Below are positions 8,056 through 23,147 of a stretch of DNA of 64,000 nt, in pieces. The position numbers and the translations under genes were made by a program. This DNA is from Calliopsis andreniformis (Eukaryota; Arthropoda; Insecta; Hymenoptera; Andrenidae). The notes beneath the pieces are model-generated. The model was not told where the DNA came from, did no database searches, and saw only the letters and a program-made list of their open reading frames with translations. Where the stretch lies: the NCBI RefSeq assembly GCF_051401765.1, contig NW_027480565.1, forward strand, positions 434,001 to 498,000, written 5' to 3'. Each line of letters begins with the position of its first letter. Position 1 is the stretch's first letter.

Positions 8056-9551
8056 GGATCTAACGTTCTCGTTTCGTACCGACGACTTTCGGTGCCGGCG
8101 CGACACGAACGCTACATGATTCTCGATTATCTCGACACAGGTAAGAGACAGAGGTCAACAAGTGTATGGTTTTAGAGAGCCACGAGCACCAGGAATAAGG
8201 ATCTACCGTTGTCCCTTCGCTCCGGCGACATTCGGTTCCGGAGCGACACGAACGGGGACTTAGAATTTTTTCGCTCGGGTTCCGGAGCGACACGAACGGG
8301 GACTTAGAATTGTTTCGCTCGGGCTCCGGAGCGACACGAACGGGGACTTAGAATATTTTCGCTCGGACTCCGGAGCGACACGATCGCACCGATATTCTAC
8401 GTTCTCTCGGTCCATTGGCATCAGAGAGCAAAACAGCCTAATAGTTTTAGAGTGCCTCAACGATCAGGAATATGGATCTAACGTTCTCGTTTCGTACCGA
8501 CGACTTTCGGTGCCGGCGCGACACGAACGCTCCATGATTCTCGATTATCTCGACACAGGTAAGAGACAGAGGACAACAAGTGTATGGTTTTAGAGAGCCA
8601 CGAGCACCAGGAATAAGGATCTACCGTTGTCCCTTCGTTCCGGCGACATTCGGTTCCGGAGCGACACGAACGGTGACTTAGAATTTTTTCGCTCGGGCTC
8701 CGGAGCGACACGAACGGGGACTTAGAATTTTTTCGCTCGGGCTCCGGAGCGACACGAACGGGGACTTAGAATATTTTCGCTCGGACTCCGGAGCGACACG
8801 ATCGCTCCGATATGCTACGTTCTCTCGGTCCACGGGCATCAGAGAGCAAAACAGCCTAATAGATTTAGAGTGCCTCAACGATCAGAAATATGGATCTAAC
8901 GTTCTTGTTTCGAACCGACGACTTTCGGTTCCGGAGCGACACGAACGCTCCATGATTCTCGATTATCTCGACACAGGTAAGAGACAGAGGACAACAAGTG
9001 TATGGTTTTAGAGAGCCACGAGCACCAGGAATAAGGATCTACCATTGTCCCTTCGTTCCGTCGACATTCGGTTCCGGAGCGACACGAACGGGGACTTAGA
9101 ACTTTTTCGCTCGGGCTCCGGAGCGACACGATCGCTGCGATATTCTAGGTTCTCTCGGTCCACGGGCATCAGAGAGCAAAACAGCCTAATAGTTTTGGAG
9201 TGTCTCACCGATCAGGAATATGGATCTAACGTTCTCGTTTCGTACCGACGACTTTCGGTGCCGGCGCGACACGAACGCTCCATGATTCTCGACTATCTCG
9301 ACACAGGTAAGAGACAGAGGATAACAAGTGTATGGTTTTAGAGAGCCACGAGCACCAGGAATAAGGACCTACCGTTGTCCCTTCGTTCCGTCGACATTCG
9401 GTTCCGGAGCGACACGAACGGGGACTTAGAATTTTTTCGCTCGGGCTCCGGAGCGACACGATCGCTCCGATATTCTACGTTCTCTCGGTCCACGGGCATC
9501 AGAGAGCAAAACAGCCTAATAGTTTTGGAGTGCCTCAACGATCAGGAATAT
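8056..9551. repeat. 1496-bp higher-order repeat, copy 2
   Basis: This is the tandem partner of 6560-8055, with the same monomer lengths and the same private variants. The few differences, such as GATCAGAAATATGG at 8881 for GATCAGGAATATGG, indicate recent duplication. Confidence 0.8.
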
Positions 9552-12500
9552 GGATCTAACGTTCTCGTTTCGTACCGACGACTTTCGGTGCCGGCGCGAC
9601 ACGAACGCTACATGATTCTCGATTATCTCGACACAGGTAAGAGACAGAGGTCAACAAGTGTATGGTTTTAGAGAGCCACGAGCACCAGAAATAAGGATCT
9701 ACCGTTGTCCCTTCGTTCCGGCGACATTCGGTTCCGGAGCGACACGAACGGTGACTTAGAATTTTTTCGCTCGGGCTCCGGAGCGACACGAACGGGGACT
9801 TAGAATATTTTCGCTCGGACTCCGGAGCGACACGATCGCTCCGATATGCTACGTTCTCTCGGTCCACGGGCATCAGAGAGCAAAACAGCCTAATAGATTT
9901 AGAGTGCCTCAACGATCAGGAATATGGATCTAACGTTCTTGTTTCGAACCGACGACTTTCGGTTCCGGAGCGACACGAACGCTCCATGATTCTCGATTAT
10001 CTCGACACAGGTAAGAGACAGAGGACAACAAGTGTATGGTTTTAGAGAGCCACGAGCACCAGGAATAAGGACCTACCGTTGTCCCTTCGTTCCGTCGACA
10101 TTCGGTTCCGGAGCGACACGAACGGGGACTTAGAATTTTTTCGCTCGGGCTCCGGAGCGACACGAACGCTCCGATATTCTACGTTCTCTCGGTCCACGGG
10201 CGTCAGAGAGCAAAACAGCCTAATAGTTTTAGAGTGCCTCAACGATCAGGAATATGGATCTAACGTTCTCGTTTCGTACCGACGACTTTCGGTGCCGGCG
10301 CGACACGAACGCTACATGATTCTCGATTATCTCGACACAGGTAAGAGAAATAGGAAAACAAGTGTATGGTTTTAGAGAGCCACGAGCACCAGGAATAAGG
10401 ACCTACCGTTGTCCCTTCGTTCCGTCGACATTCGGTTCCGGAGCGACACGAACGGGGACTTAGAATTTTTTCGCTCGGGCTCCGGTGCGACACGATCGCT
10501 CCGATATTCTACGTTCTCTCGGTCCACGGGCATCAGAGAGCAAAACAGCCTAATAGTTTTAGAGTGCCTCAACGATCAGGAATATGGATCTAACGTTCTC
10601 GTTTCGTACCGACGACTTTCGGTGCCGGCGCGACACGAACGCTACATGATTCTCGATTATCTCGACACAGGTAAGAGAAATAGGAAAACAAGTGTATGGT
10701 TTTAGAGAGCCACCAGCACCAGGAATAAGGATCTACCGTTGTCCCTTCGTTCCGGCGACATTCGGTTCCGGAGCGACACGAACGGGGACTTAGAATTTTT
10801 TCGCTCGGGTTCCGGAGCGACACGAACGGGGACTTAGAATTGTTTCGCTCGGGCTCCGGAGCGACACGAACGGGGACTTAGAATATTTTCGCTCGGACTC
10901 CGGAGCGACACGATCGCACCGATATTCTACGTTCTCTCGGTCCACGGGCATCAGAGAGCAAAACAGCCTAATAGTTTTAGAGTGCCTCAACGATCAGGAA
11001 TATGGATCTAACGTTCTCGTTTCGTACCGACGACTTTCGGTGCCGGCGCGACACGAACGCTCCATGATTCTCGATTATCTCGACACAGGTAAGAGACAGA
11101 GGACAACAAGTGTATGGTTTTAGAGAGCCACGAGCACCAGGAATAAGGATCTACCGTTGTCCCTTCGTTCCGGCGACATTCGGTTCCGGAGCGACACGAA
11201 CGGTGACTTAGAATTTTTTCGCTCGGGCTCCGGAGCGACACGAACGGGGACTTAGAATTTTTACGCTCGGGCTCCGGAGCGACACGAACGGGGACTTAGA
11301 ATATTTTCGCTCGGACTCCGGAGCGACACGATCGCTCCGATATGCTACGTTCTCTCGGTCCACGGGCATCAGAGAGCAAAACAGCCTAATAGATTTAGAG
11401 TGCCTCAACGATCAGGAATATGGATCTAACATTCTCGTTTCGTACCGACGACTTTCGGTGCCGGCGCGACACGAACGCTCCATGATTCTCGATTATCTCG
11501 ACACAGGTAAGAGACAGAGGATAACAAGTGTATGGTTTTAGAGAGCCACGAGCACCAGGAATAAGGATCTACCGTTGTCCCTTCGTTCCGTCGACATTCG
11601 GTTCCGGAGCGACACGAACGGGGACTTAGAATTGTTTCGCTCGGGCTCCGGAGCGACACGAACGGGGACTTAGAAAATTTTCGCTCGGACTCCGGAGCGA
11701 CACGATCGCTCCGATATGCAACGTTCTCTCGGTCCACGGGCATCAGAGAGCAAAACAGCCTAATAGTTTTAGAGTGCCTCAACGATCAGGAATATGGATC
11801 TAACGTTCTCGTTTCGTACCGACGACATTCGGTGCCGGCGCGACACGAACGCTCCATGATTCTCGATTATCTCGACACAGGTAAGAGACAGAGGACAACA
11901 AGTGTATGGTTTTAGAGAGCCACGAGCACCAGGAATAAGGATCTACCGTTGTCCCTTCGTTCCGGCGACATTCGGTTCCGGAGCGACACGAACGGTGACT
12001 TAGAATTTTTTCGCTCGGGCTCCGGAGCGACACGAACGGGGACTTAGAATATTTTCGCTCGGACTCCAGAGCGACACGTTCGCACCGATATTCTACGTTC
12101 TCTCGGTCCACGGGCATCAGAGAGCAAAACAGCCTAATAGATTTAGAGTGCCTCAACGATCAGGAATATGGATCTAACGTTCTTGTTTCGAACCGACGAC
12201 TTTCGGTTCCGGAGCGACACGAACGCTCCATGATTCTCGATTATCTCGACACAGGTAAGAGACAGAGGACAACAAGTGTATGGTTTTAGAGAGCCACGAG
12301 CACCAGGAATAAGGATCTACCATTGTCCCTTCGTTCCGTCGACATTCGGTTCCGGAGCGACACGAACGGGGACTTAGAACTTTTTCGCTCGGGCTCCGGA
12401 GCGACACGATCGCTGCGATATTCTACGTTCTCTCGGTCCACGGGCATCAGAGAGCAAAACAGCCTAATAGTTTTAGAGTGCCTCAACGATCAGGAATATG

Positions 12501-15500
12501 GATCTAACGTTCTCGTTTCGTACCGACGACTTTCGGTGCCGGCGCGACACGAACGCTACATGATTCTCGATTATCTCGACACAGGTAAGAGACAGAGGTC
12601 AACAAGTGTATGGTTTTAGAGAGCCACGAGCACCAGAAATAAGGATCTACCGTTGTCCCTTCGTTCCGGCGACATTCGGTTCCGGAGCGACACGAACGGT
12701 GACTTAGAATTTTTTCGCTCGGGCTCCGGAGCGACACGAACGGGGACTTAGAATATTTTCGCTCGGACTCCGGAGCGACACGATCGCTCCGATATGCTAC
12801 GTTCTCTCGGTCCACGGGCATCAGAGAGCAAAACAGCCTAATAGATTTAGAGTGCCTCAACGATCAGGAATATGGATCTAACGTTCTTGATTCGAACCGA
12901 CGACTTTCGGTTCCGGAGCGACACGAACGCTCCATGATTCTCGATTATCTCGACATAGGTAAGAGACAGAGGACAACAAGTGTATGGTTTTAGAGAGCCA
13001 CGAGCACCAGGAATAAGGACCTACCGTTGTCCCTTCGTTCCGTCGACATTCGGTTCCAGAGCGACACGAACGGGGACTTAGAATTTTTTCGCTCGGGCTC
13101 CGGAGCGACACGATCGCTCCGATATTCTACGTTCTCTCGGTCCACGGGCATCAGAGAGCAAAACAGCCTAATAGTTTTAGAGTGCCTGAACGATCAGGAA
13201 TATGGATCTAACGTTCTCGTTTCGTACCGACGACTTTCGGTGCCGTAGCGAGACGAACGCTCCATGATTCTCGATTATCTCGACACAGGTAAGAGAAATA
13301 GGAAAACAAGTGTATGGTTTTAGAGAGCCACGAGCACCAGGAATAAGGATCTACCGTTGTCCCTTCGTTCCGTCGACATTCGGTTCCGGAGCGACACGAA
13401 CGGGGACTTAGAATTTTTTCGCTCGGGTTCCGGAGCGACACGAACGGGGACTTAGAATCGTTTCGCTCGGGCTCCGGAGCGACACGAACGGGGACTTAGA
13501 ATATTTTCGCTCGGACTCCGGAGCGACACGATCGCACCGATATGCTACGTTCTGTCGGTCCACGGGCATCAGAGAGCAAAACAGCCTAATAGTTTTAGAG
13601 GGCCTCAACGATCAGGAACACGGATCTAACGTTCTCGTTTCGTACCGACGACTTTCGGTGCCGGCGCGACACGAACGCTCCATGATTCTCGATTATCTCG
13701 ACACAGGTAAGAGACATAGGACAACAAGTGCATGGTTTTAGAGAGCCACGAGCACCAGGAATAAGGATCTACCGTCGTCCCTTCGTTCCGTCGACATTCG
13801 GTTCCGGAGCGACACGAACGGTGACTTAGAATATTTTCGCTCGGACTCCGGAGCGACACGATCGCTCCGATATGCAACGTTCTCTCGGTCCACGGGCATC
13901 AGAGAGTAAAACAGCCTAATAGCTTTAGAGTGCCCCAACGATCAGGAATAAGGATCTAACGTTCTCGTTTCGAACCGACGACTTTCGGTTCCGGAGCGAC
14001 ACGAAGGCTCCATGATTCTCGATTATCTCAACACAGGTATGAGACAGAGGACAACAAGTGTATGGTTTTATAGAGCCACGAGCACCAGGAATAAGGACCT
14101 ACCGTTGTCCCTTCGTTCCGTCGACATTCGGTTCCGGAGCGACACGAACGGGGACTTAGAATTTTTTCGCTCGGGCTCCGGAGCGACACGATCGCTCCGA
14201 TATTCTACGTTCTCTCGGTCCACGGGCATCAGAGAGCAAAACAGCCTAATAGTTTTAGAGTGCCTCAACGATCAGGAATATGGATCTAACGTTCTCGTTT
14301 CGTACCGACGACTTTCGGTGCCGGAGCGACACGAACGCTCCATGATTCTCGATTATCTCGACACAGGTAAGAGACATAGGAAAACAAGTGTATGGTTTTA
14401 GAGAGCCACGAGCACCAGGAATAAGGATCTACCGTTGTCCCTTCGTTCCGTCGACATTCGGTTCCGGAGCGACACGAACGGGGACTTAGAATTTTTTCGC
14501 TCGGGTTCCGGAGCGACACGATCGCTCCGATATGCAACGTTCTCTCGGTCCACGGGCATCAGAGAGTAAAACAGCCTAATAGTTTTAGAGTGCCCCAACG
14601 ATCAGGAATAAGGATCTAACGTTCTCGTTTCGAACCGACGACTTTCGGTTCCGGAGCGACACGAAGGCTCCATGATTCTCGATTATCTCAACACAGGTAT
14701 GAGACAGAGGACAACAAGTGTATGGTTTTATAGAGCCACCAGCACCAGGAATAAGGATCTACCGTTGTCCCTTCGTTCCGGCGACATTCGGTTCCGGAGC
14801 GACACGAACGGTGACTTAGAATTTTTTCGTTCGGGCTCCGGAGCGACACGAACGGGGACTTAGAATATTTTCGCTCGGACTCCGGAGCGACACGATCGCT
14901 CCGGTATGCTACGTTCTCTCGGTCCACGGGCATCAGAGAGCAAAACAGCCTAATAGATTTAGAGTGCCTCAACGATCAGGAATATGGATCTAACGTTCTT
15001 GTTTCAAACGGACGACTTTCGGTTCCGGAGCGACACGAACGCTCCATGATTCTCGATTATCTCGACACAGGTAAGAGACAGAGGACAACAAGTGTATGGT
15101 TTTAGAGAGCCACGAGCACCAGGAATAAGGATTTACCGTTGTCCCTTCGTTCCGTCGACATTCGGTTCCGGAGCGACACGAACGGGGACTTAGAACTTTT
15201 TCGCTCGGGCTCCGGAGCGACACGATCGCTGCGATATGCAACGTTCTCTCGGTCCACGGGCATCAGAGAGCAAAACAGCCTAATAGTTTTGGAGTGCCTC
15301 AACGATCAGGAATATGGATCTAACGTTCTCGTTTCGTACCGACGACTTTCGGTGCCGGCGCGACACGAACGCTACATGATTCTCGATTATCTCGACACAG
15401 GTAAGAGACAGAGGTCAACAAGTGTATGGTTTTAGAGAGCCACGAGCACCAGAAATAAGGATCTACCGTTGCCCCTTCGTTCCGGCGACATTCGCTTCCG

Positions 15501-16767
15501 GAGCGACACGAACGGGGACTTAGAATTTTTTCGCTCGGGTTCCGGAGCGACACGAACGGGGACTTAGAATTGTTTCGCTCGGGCTCCGGAGCGACACGAA
15601 CGGGGACTTAGAATATTTTCGCTCGGACTCCGGAGCGACACGATCGCACCGATATTCTACGTTCTCTCGGTCCACGGGCATCAGAGAGCAAAACAGCCTA
15701 ATAGTTTTAGAGTGCCTCAACGATCAGGAATATGGATCTAACGTTCTCGTTTCGTACCGACGACTTTCGGTGCCGGCGCGACACGAACGCTCCATGATTC
15801 TCGATTATCTCGACACAGGTAAGAAACAGAGGACAACAAGTGTATGGTTTTAGAGAGCCACGAGCACCAGGAATAAGGATCTACCGTTGTCCCTTCGTTC
15901 CGGCGACATTCGGTTCCGGAGCGACACGAACGGGGACTTAGAACTTTTTCGCTCGGGCTCCGGAGCGACACGATCGCTGCGATATTCTACGTTCTCTCGG
16001 TCCACGGGCATCAGAGAGCAAAACAGCCTAATAGTTTTGGAGTGTCTCACCGATCAGGAATATGGATCTAACGTTCTCGTTTCGTACCGACGACTTTCGG
16101 TGCCGGCGCGACACGAACGCTCCATGATTCTCGATTATCTCGACACAGGTAAGAGACAGAGGATAACAAGTGTATGGTTTTAGAGAGCCACGAGCACCAG
16201 GAATAAGGATCTACCGTTGTCCCTTCGTTCCGTCGACATTCGGTTCCGGAGCGACACGAACGGGGACTTAGAATATTTTCGCTCGGGCTACGGAGCGACA
16301 CGAACGGGGACTTAGAATATTTTCGCTCGGACTCCAGAGCGACACGATCGCTCCGATATGGTACGTTCTCTCGGTCCACGGGCATCAGAGAGCAAAACAG
16401 CCTAATAGATTTAGAGTGCCTCAACGGTCAGGAATATGGATCTAACGTTCTTGTTTCGAACCGACGACTTTCGGTTCCGGAGCGACACGAACGCTCCATG
16501 ATTCTCGATTATCTCGACACAGGTAAGAGACAGAGGACAACAAGTGTATGGTTTTAGAGAGCCACGAGCACCAGGAATAAGGATCTACCATTGTCCCTTC
16601 GTTCCGTCGACATTCGGTTCCGGAGCGACACGAACGGGGACTTAGAACTTTTTCGCTCGGGCTCCGGAGCGACACGATCGCTGCGATATTCTACGTTCTC
16701 TCGGTCCACGGGCATCAGAGAGCAAAACAGCCTAATAGTTTTGGAGTGCCTCAACGATCAGGAATAT
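9552..16767. repeat. Proximal mixed block of 19 monomers
   Basis: The monomers start at 9552, 9926, 10256, 10586, 11004, 11422, 11796, 12170, 12500, 12874, 13204, 13622, 13952, 14282, 14612, 14986, 15316, 15734, 16064 and 16438, the last being interrupted by the next block at 16768. The first five resemble 5856-7395 with one extra 330-bp monomer at 10256. The copies at 13622 and 14282 are followed by related 330-bp monomers carrying CTCAACACAGGTATGAGAC (14027 and 14687). Types shuffle without one clear period. Confidence 0.75.
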
Positions 16768-19583
16768 GGATCTAACGTTCTCGTTTCGTACCGACGACTT
16801 TCGGTGCCGGCGCGACACGAACGCTACATGATTCTCGATTATCTCGACACAGGTAAGAGAAATAGGAAAACAAGTGTATGGTTTTAGAGAGCCACGAGCA
16901 CCAGGAATAAGGATCTACCGTTGTCCCTTCGTTCCGGCGACATTCGGTTCCGGAGCGACACGAACGGGGACTTAGAATTTTTTCGCTCGGGTTCCGGAGC
17001 GACACGAACGAGGACTTAGAATTGTTTCGCTCGGGCTCCGGAGCGACACGAACGGGCACTTAGAATATTTTCGCTCGGACTCCGGAGCGACACGATCGCA
17101 CCGATATTCTACGTTCTCTCGGTCCACGGGCATCAGAGAGCAAAACAGCCTAATAGTTTTAGAGTGCCTCAACGATCAGGAATATGGATCTAACGTTCTC
17201 GTTTCGAACCGACGACTTTCGGTTCCGGAGCGACACCAACGCTCCATGATTCTCGATTATCTCGACACAGGTAAGAGACAGAGGACAGCAAGTGTATGGT
17301 TTTAGAGAGCCACGAGCACCAGGAATAAGGACCTACCGTTGTCCCTTCGTTCCGTCGACATTCGGTTCTGGAGCGACACGAACGGGGACTTAGAATTTTT
17401 TCGCTCGGGCTCCGGAGCGACACGATCGCTCCGATATTCTACGTTCTCTCGGTCCACGGGCATCAGAGAGCAAAACAGCCTAATAGTTTTGGAGTGCCTC
17501 ACCGATCAGGAATATGGATCTAACGTTCTCGTTTCGTACCGACGACTTTCGGTGCCGGCGCGACACGAACGCTCCATGATTCTCGATTATCTCGACACAG
17601 GTAAGAGACAGAGGACAACAAGTGTATGGTTTTAGAGAGCCACGAGCACCAGGAATAAGGATCTACCATTGTCCCTTCGTTCCGTCGACATTCGGTTCCG
17701 GAGCGACACGAACGGGGACTTAGAACTTTTTCGCTCGGGCTCCGGAGCGACACGATCGCTGCGATATTCTACGTTCTCTCGGTCCACGGGCATCAGAGAG
17801 CAAAACAGCCTAATAGATTTAGAGTGCCTCAACGATCAGGAATATGGATCTAACGTTCTTGTTTCGAACCGACGACTTTCGCTTCCGGAGCGACACGAAC
17901 GCTCCATGATTCTCGATTATCTCGACATAGGTAAGAGACAGAGGACAACAAGTGTATGGTTTTAGAGAGCCACGAGCACCAGGAATAAGGACCTACCGTT
18001 GTCCCTTCGTTCCGTCGACATTCGGTTCCGGAGCGACACGAACGGGGACTTAGAATTTTTTCGCTCGGGCTCCGGAGCGACACGATCGCTCCGATATTCT
18101 ACGTTCTCTCGGTCCACGGGCATCAGAGAGCAAAACAGCCTAATAGTTTTAGAGTGCCTGAACGATCAGGAATATGGATCTAACGTTCTCGTTTCGTACC
18201 GACGACTTTCGGTGCCGTAGCGAGACGACCGCTCCATGATTCTCGATTATCTCGACACAGGTAAGAGAAATAGGAAAACAAGTGTATGGTTTTATAGAGC
18301 CACCAGCACCAGGAATAAGGATCTACCGTTGTCCCTTCGCTCCGTCGACATTCGGTTCCGGAGCGACACGAACGGGGACTTAGAATTTTTTCGCTCGGGC
18401 TCCGGAGCGACACGAACGGGGACTTCGAATTGTTTCGCTCGGACTCCGGAGCGACACGATCGCACCGATATTCTACGTTCTCTCGGTCCACGGGAATCAG
18501 AGAGCAAAACAGCCTAATAGTTTTAGAGTGCCTCAACGATCTGGAATATGGATCTAACGTTCTCGTTTCGTACCGACGACTTTCGGTGCCGGAGCGACAC
18601 GAACGCTCCATGATTCTCGATTATCTCGACACAGGTAAGAGACAGAGGACAACAAGTGTATGGTTTTAGAGAGCCACGAGCACCAGGAATAAGGATCTAC
18701 CGTTGTCCCTTCGTTCCGTCGACATTCGGTTCCGGAGCGACACGAACGGGGACTTAGAACTTTTTCGCTCGGGCTCCGGAGCGACACGATCGCTGCGATA
18801 TGCAACGTTCTCTCGGTCCACGGGCATCAGAGAGCAAAACAGCCTAATAGTTTTGGAGTGCCTCAACGATCAGGAATATGGATCTAACGTTCTCGTTTCG
18901 TACCGACGACTTTCGGTGCCGGAGCGACACGAACGCTCCATGATTCTCGATTATCTCGACACAGGTAAGAGACATAGGACAACAAGTGTATGGTTTTAGA
19001 GAGCCACGAGCACCAGGAATAAGGATCTACCGTTGTCCCTTCGTTCCGGCGACATTCGGTTCCGGAGCGACACGAACGGTGACTTAGAATTTTTTCGCTC
19101 GGGCTCCGGAGCGACACGAACGGGGACTTAGAATATTTTCGCTCGGACTCCGGAGCGACACGATCGCTCCGATATGCTACGTTCTCTCGGTCCACGGGCA
19201 TCAGAGAGCAAAACAGCCTAATATATTTAGAGTGCCTCAACGATCAGGAATATGGATCTAACGTTCTTGTTTCGAACCGACGACTTTCGGTTCCGGAACG
19301 ACACGAACGCTCCATGATTCTCGATTATCTCGACACAGGTAAGAGACAGAGGACAACAAGTGTATGGTTTTAGAGAGCTACGAGCACCAGGAATAAGGAC
19401 CTACCGTTGTCCCTTCGTTCCGTCGACATTCGGTTCCGGAGGGACACGAACGGGGACTTGGAATTTTTTCGCTCGGGCTCCGGAGCGACACGATCGCTCC
19501 GATATTCTACGTTCTCTCGGTCCACGGGCATCAGAGAGCAAAACAGCCTAATAGTTTTAGAGTGCCTGAACGATCAGGAATAT
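16768..19583. repeat. Higher-order unit U0 (2816 bp, 8 monomers)
   Basis: The lengths are 418, 330, 330, 330, 374, 330, 374 and 330. It shares its final monomers with the following units, including the pair of variants GAGAGCTACGAGC (19374) and CGGAGGGACACG (19437). It is shorter than the units that follow. Confidence 0.75.
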
Positions 19584-22500
19584 GGATCTAACGTTCTCGT
19601 TTCGTACCGACGACTTCCGGTGCCGTAGCGAGACGAACGCTCCATGATTCTCGATTATCTCGACACAGGTAAGAGAAATAGGAAAACAAGTGTATGGTTT
19701 TAGAGAGCCACGAGCACCAGGAATAAGGATCTACCGTTGTCCCTTCGTTCCGTCGACATTCGGTTCCGGAGCGACACGAACGGGGACTTAGAATTTTTTC
19801 GCTCGGGTTCCGGAGCGACACGAACGGGGACTTAGAATTGTTTCGCTCGGGCTCCGGAGCGACACGAACGGGGACTTAGAATATTTTCGCTCGGACTCCG
19901 GAGCGACACGATCGCACCGATATTCTACGTTCTCTCGGTCCACGGGCATCAGAGAGCAAAACAGCCTAATAGTTTTGGAGTGCCTCAAAGATCAGGAATA
20001 TGGATCTAACGTTCTCGTTTCGTACCGACGACTTTCGGTGCCGGCGCGACACGAACGCTCCATGATTCTCGATTATCTCGACACAGGTAAGAGACAGAGG
20101 ACAACAAGTGTATGGTTTTAGAGAGCCACGAGCACCAGGAATAAGGATCTACCATTGTCCCTTCGTTCCGTCGACATTCGGTTCCGGAGCGACACGAACG
20201 GGGACTTAGAACTTTTTCGCTCGGGCTCCGGAGCGACACGTTCGCTGCGATATTCTACGTTCTCTCGGTCCACGGGCATCAGAGAGCAAAACAGCCTAAT
20301 AGTTTTAGAGTGCCTCAACGATCAGGAATATGGATCTAACGTTCTCGTTTCGTACCGACGACTTTCGGTGCCGGCGCGACACGAACGCTACATGATTCTC
20401 GATTATCTCGACACAGGTAAGAGACAGAGGTCAACAAGTGTATGGTTTTAGAGAGCCACGAGCACCAGAAATAAGGATCTACCGTTGTCCCTTCGTTCCG
20501 GCGACATTCGGTTCCGGAGCGACACGAACGGTGACTTAGAATTTTTTCGCTCGGGCTCCGGAGCGACACGAACGGGGACTTAGAATATTTTCGCTCGGAC
20601 TCCGGAGCGACACGATCGCTCCGATATGCTACGTTCTCTCGGTCCACGGGCATCAGAGAGCAAAACAGCCTAATAGATTTAGAGTGCCTCAACGATCAGG
20701 AATATGGATCTAACGTTCTTGTTTCGAACCGACGACTTTCGCTTCCGGAGCGACACGAACGCTCCATGATTCTCGATTATCTCGACATAGGTAAGAGACA
20801 GAGGACAACAAGTGTATGGTTTTAGAGAGCCACGAGCACCAGGAATAAGGACCTACCGTTGTCCCTTCGTTCCGTCGACATTCGGTTCCGGAGCGACACG
20901 AACGGGGACTTAGAATTTTTTCGCTCGGGCTCCGGAGCGACACGATCGCTCCGATATTCTACGTTCTCTCGGTCCACGGGCATCAGAGAGCAAAACAGCC
21001 TAATAGTTTTAGAGTGCCTGAACGATCAGGAATATGGATCTAACGTTCTCGTTTCGTACCGACGACTTTCGGTGCCGTAGCGAGACGACCGCTCCATGAT
21101 TCTCGATTATCTCGACACAGGTAAGAGAAATAGGAAAACAAGTGTATGGTTTTATAGAGCCACCAGCACCAGGAATAAGGATCTACCGTTGTCCCTTCGC
21201 TCCGTCGACATTCGGTTCCGGAGCGACACGAACGGGGACTTAGAATTTTTTCGCTCGGGCTCCGGAGCGACACGAACGGGGACTTCGAATTGTTTCGCTC
21301 GGACTCCGGAGCGACACGATCGCACCGATATTCTACGTTCTCTCGGTCCACGGGAATCAGAGAGCAAAACAGCCTAATAGTTTTAGAGTGCCTCAACGAT
21401 CTGGAATATGGATCTAACGTTCTCGTTTCGTACCGACGACTTTCGGTGCCGGAGCGACACGAACGCTCCATGATTCTCGATTATCTCGACACAGGTAAGA
21501 GACAGAGGACAACAAGTGTATGGTTTTATAGAGCCACGAGCACCAGGAATAAGGACCTACCGTTGTCCCTTCGTTCCGTCGACATTCGGTTCCGGAGCGA
21601 CACGAACGGGGACTTAGAATATTTTCGCTCGGACTCCAGAGTGACACGATCGCTCCGATATGCTACGTTCTCTCGGTCCACGGGCATCAGAGAGCAAAAC
21701 AGCATAATAGTCTTAGAGTGCCTCAACGATCAGGAATATGGATCTAACGTTCTCGTTTCGAACCGACGACTTTCGGTTCCGGAGCGACACGAAGGCTCCA
21801 TGATTCTCGATTATCTCGACACAGGTAAGAGACATAGGACAACAAGTGTATGGTTTTAGAGAGCCACGAGCACCAGGAATAAGGATCTACCGTTGTCCCT
21901 TCGTTCCGGCGACATTCGGTTCCGGAGCGACACGAACGGTAACTTAGAATTTTTTCGCTCGGGCTCCGGAGCGACACGAACGGGGACTTAGAATATTTTC
22001 GCTCGGACTCCGGAGCGACACGATCGCTCCGGTATGCTACGTTCTCTCGGTCCACGGGCATCAGAGAGCAAAACAGCCTAATAGATTTAGAGTGCCTCAA
22101 CGATCAGGAATATGGATCTAACGTTCTTGTTTCAAACGGACGACTTTCGGTTCCGGAGCGACACGAACGCTCCATGATTCTCGATTATCTCGACACAGGT
22201 AAGAGACAGAGGACAACAAGTGTATGGTTTTAGAGAGCCACGAGCACCAGGAATAAGGATCTACCGTTGTCCCTTCGTTCCGTCGACATTCGGTTCCGGA
22301 GCGACACGAACGGGGACTTAGAACTTTTTCGCTCGGGCTCCGGAGCGACACGATCGCTGCGATATGCAACGTTCTCTCGGTCCACGGGCATCAGAGAGCA
22401 AAACAGCCTAATAGTTTTGGAGTGCCTCAACGATCAGGAATATGGATCTAACGTTCTCGTTTCGTACCGACGACTTTCGGTGCCGGAGCGACACGAACGC

Positions 22501-23147
22501 TCCATGATTCTCGATTATCTCGACACAGGTAAGAGACATAGGACAACAAGTGTATGGTTTTAGAGAGCCACGAGCACCAGGAATAAGGATCTACCGTTGT
22601 CCCTTCGTTCCGGCGACATTCGGTTCCGGAGCGACACGAACGGTGACTTAGAATTTTTTCGCTCGGGCTCCGGAGCGACACGAACGGGGACTTAGAATAT
22701 TTTCGCTCGGACTCCGGAGCGACACGATCGCTCCGATATGCTACGTTCTCTCGGTCCACGGGCATCAGAGAGCAAAACAGCCTAATATATTTAGAGTGCC
22801 TCAACGATCAGGAATATGGATCTAACGTTCTTGTTTCGAACCGACGACTTTCGGTTCCGGAACGACACGAACGCTCCATGATTCTCGATTATCTCGACAC
22901 AGGTAAGAGACAGAGGACAACAAGTGTATGGTTTTAGAGAGCTACGAGCACCAGGAATAAGGACCTACCGTTGTCCCTTCGTTCCGTCGACATTCGGTTC
23001 CGGAGGGACACGAACGGGGACTTGGAATTTTTTCGCTCGGGCTCCGGAGCGACACGATCGCTCCGATATTCTACGTTCTCTCGGTCCACGGGCATCAGAG
23101 AGCAAAACAGCCTAATAGTTTTAGAGTGCCTGAACGATCAGGAATAT
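19584..23147. repeat. Higher-order unit U1 (3564 bp, 10 monomers)
   Basis: The lengths are 418 followed by alternating 330 and 374 (330, 374, 330, 374, 330, 374, 330, 374, 330). The unit starts with a 418-bp monomer carrying ACTTCCGGTGCCGTAGCGAG. Diagnostic variants include GACGACCGCTCC (21085), GGGAATCAGAG (21352) and CAGCATAATAGTC (21700). Unit U3 has the same length and monomer order. Confidence 0.85.

Larger units (their letters stand above)
5856..9551. repeat. Higher-order block A1 (3696 bp)
   Basis: The monomer lengths are 374, 330, 418, 418, 330, 330, 418, 418, 330 and 330. The monomers at 5856 and 6230 are repeated almost exactly at 9552 and 9926, 3696 bp away. Inside the block a four-monomer unit of 1496 bp is tandemly duplicated. 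Confidence 0.75.
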
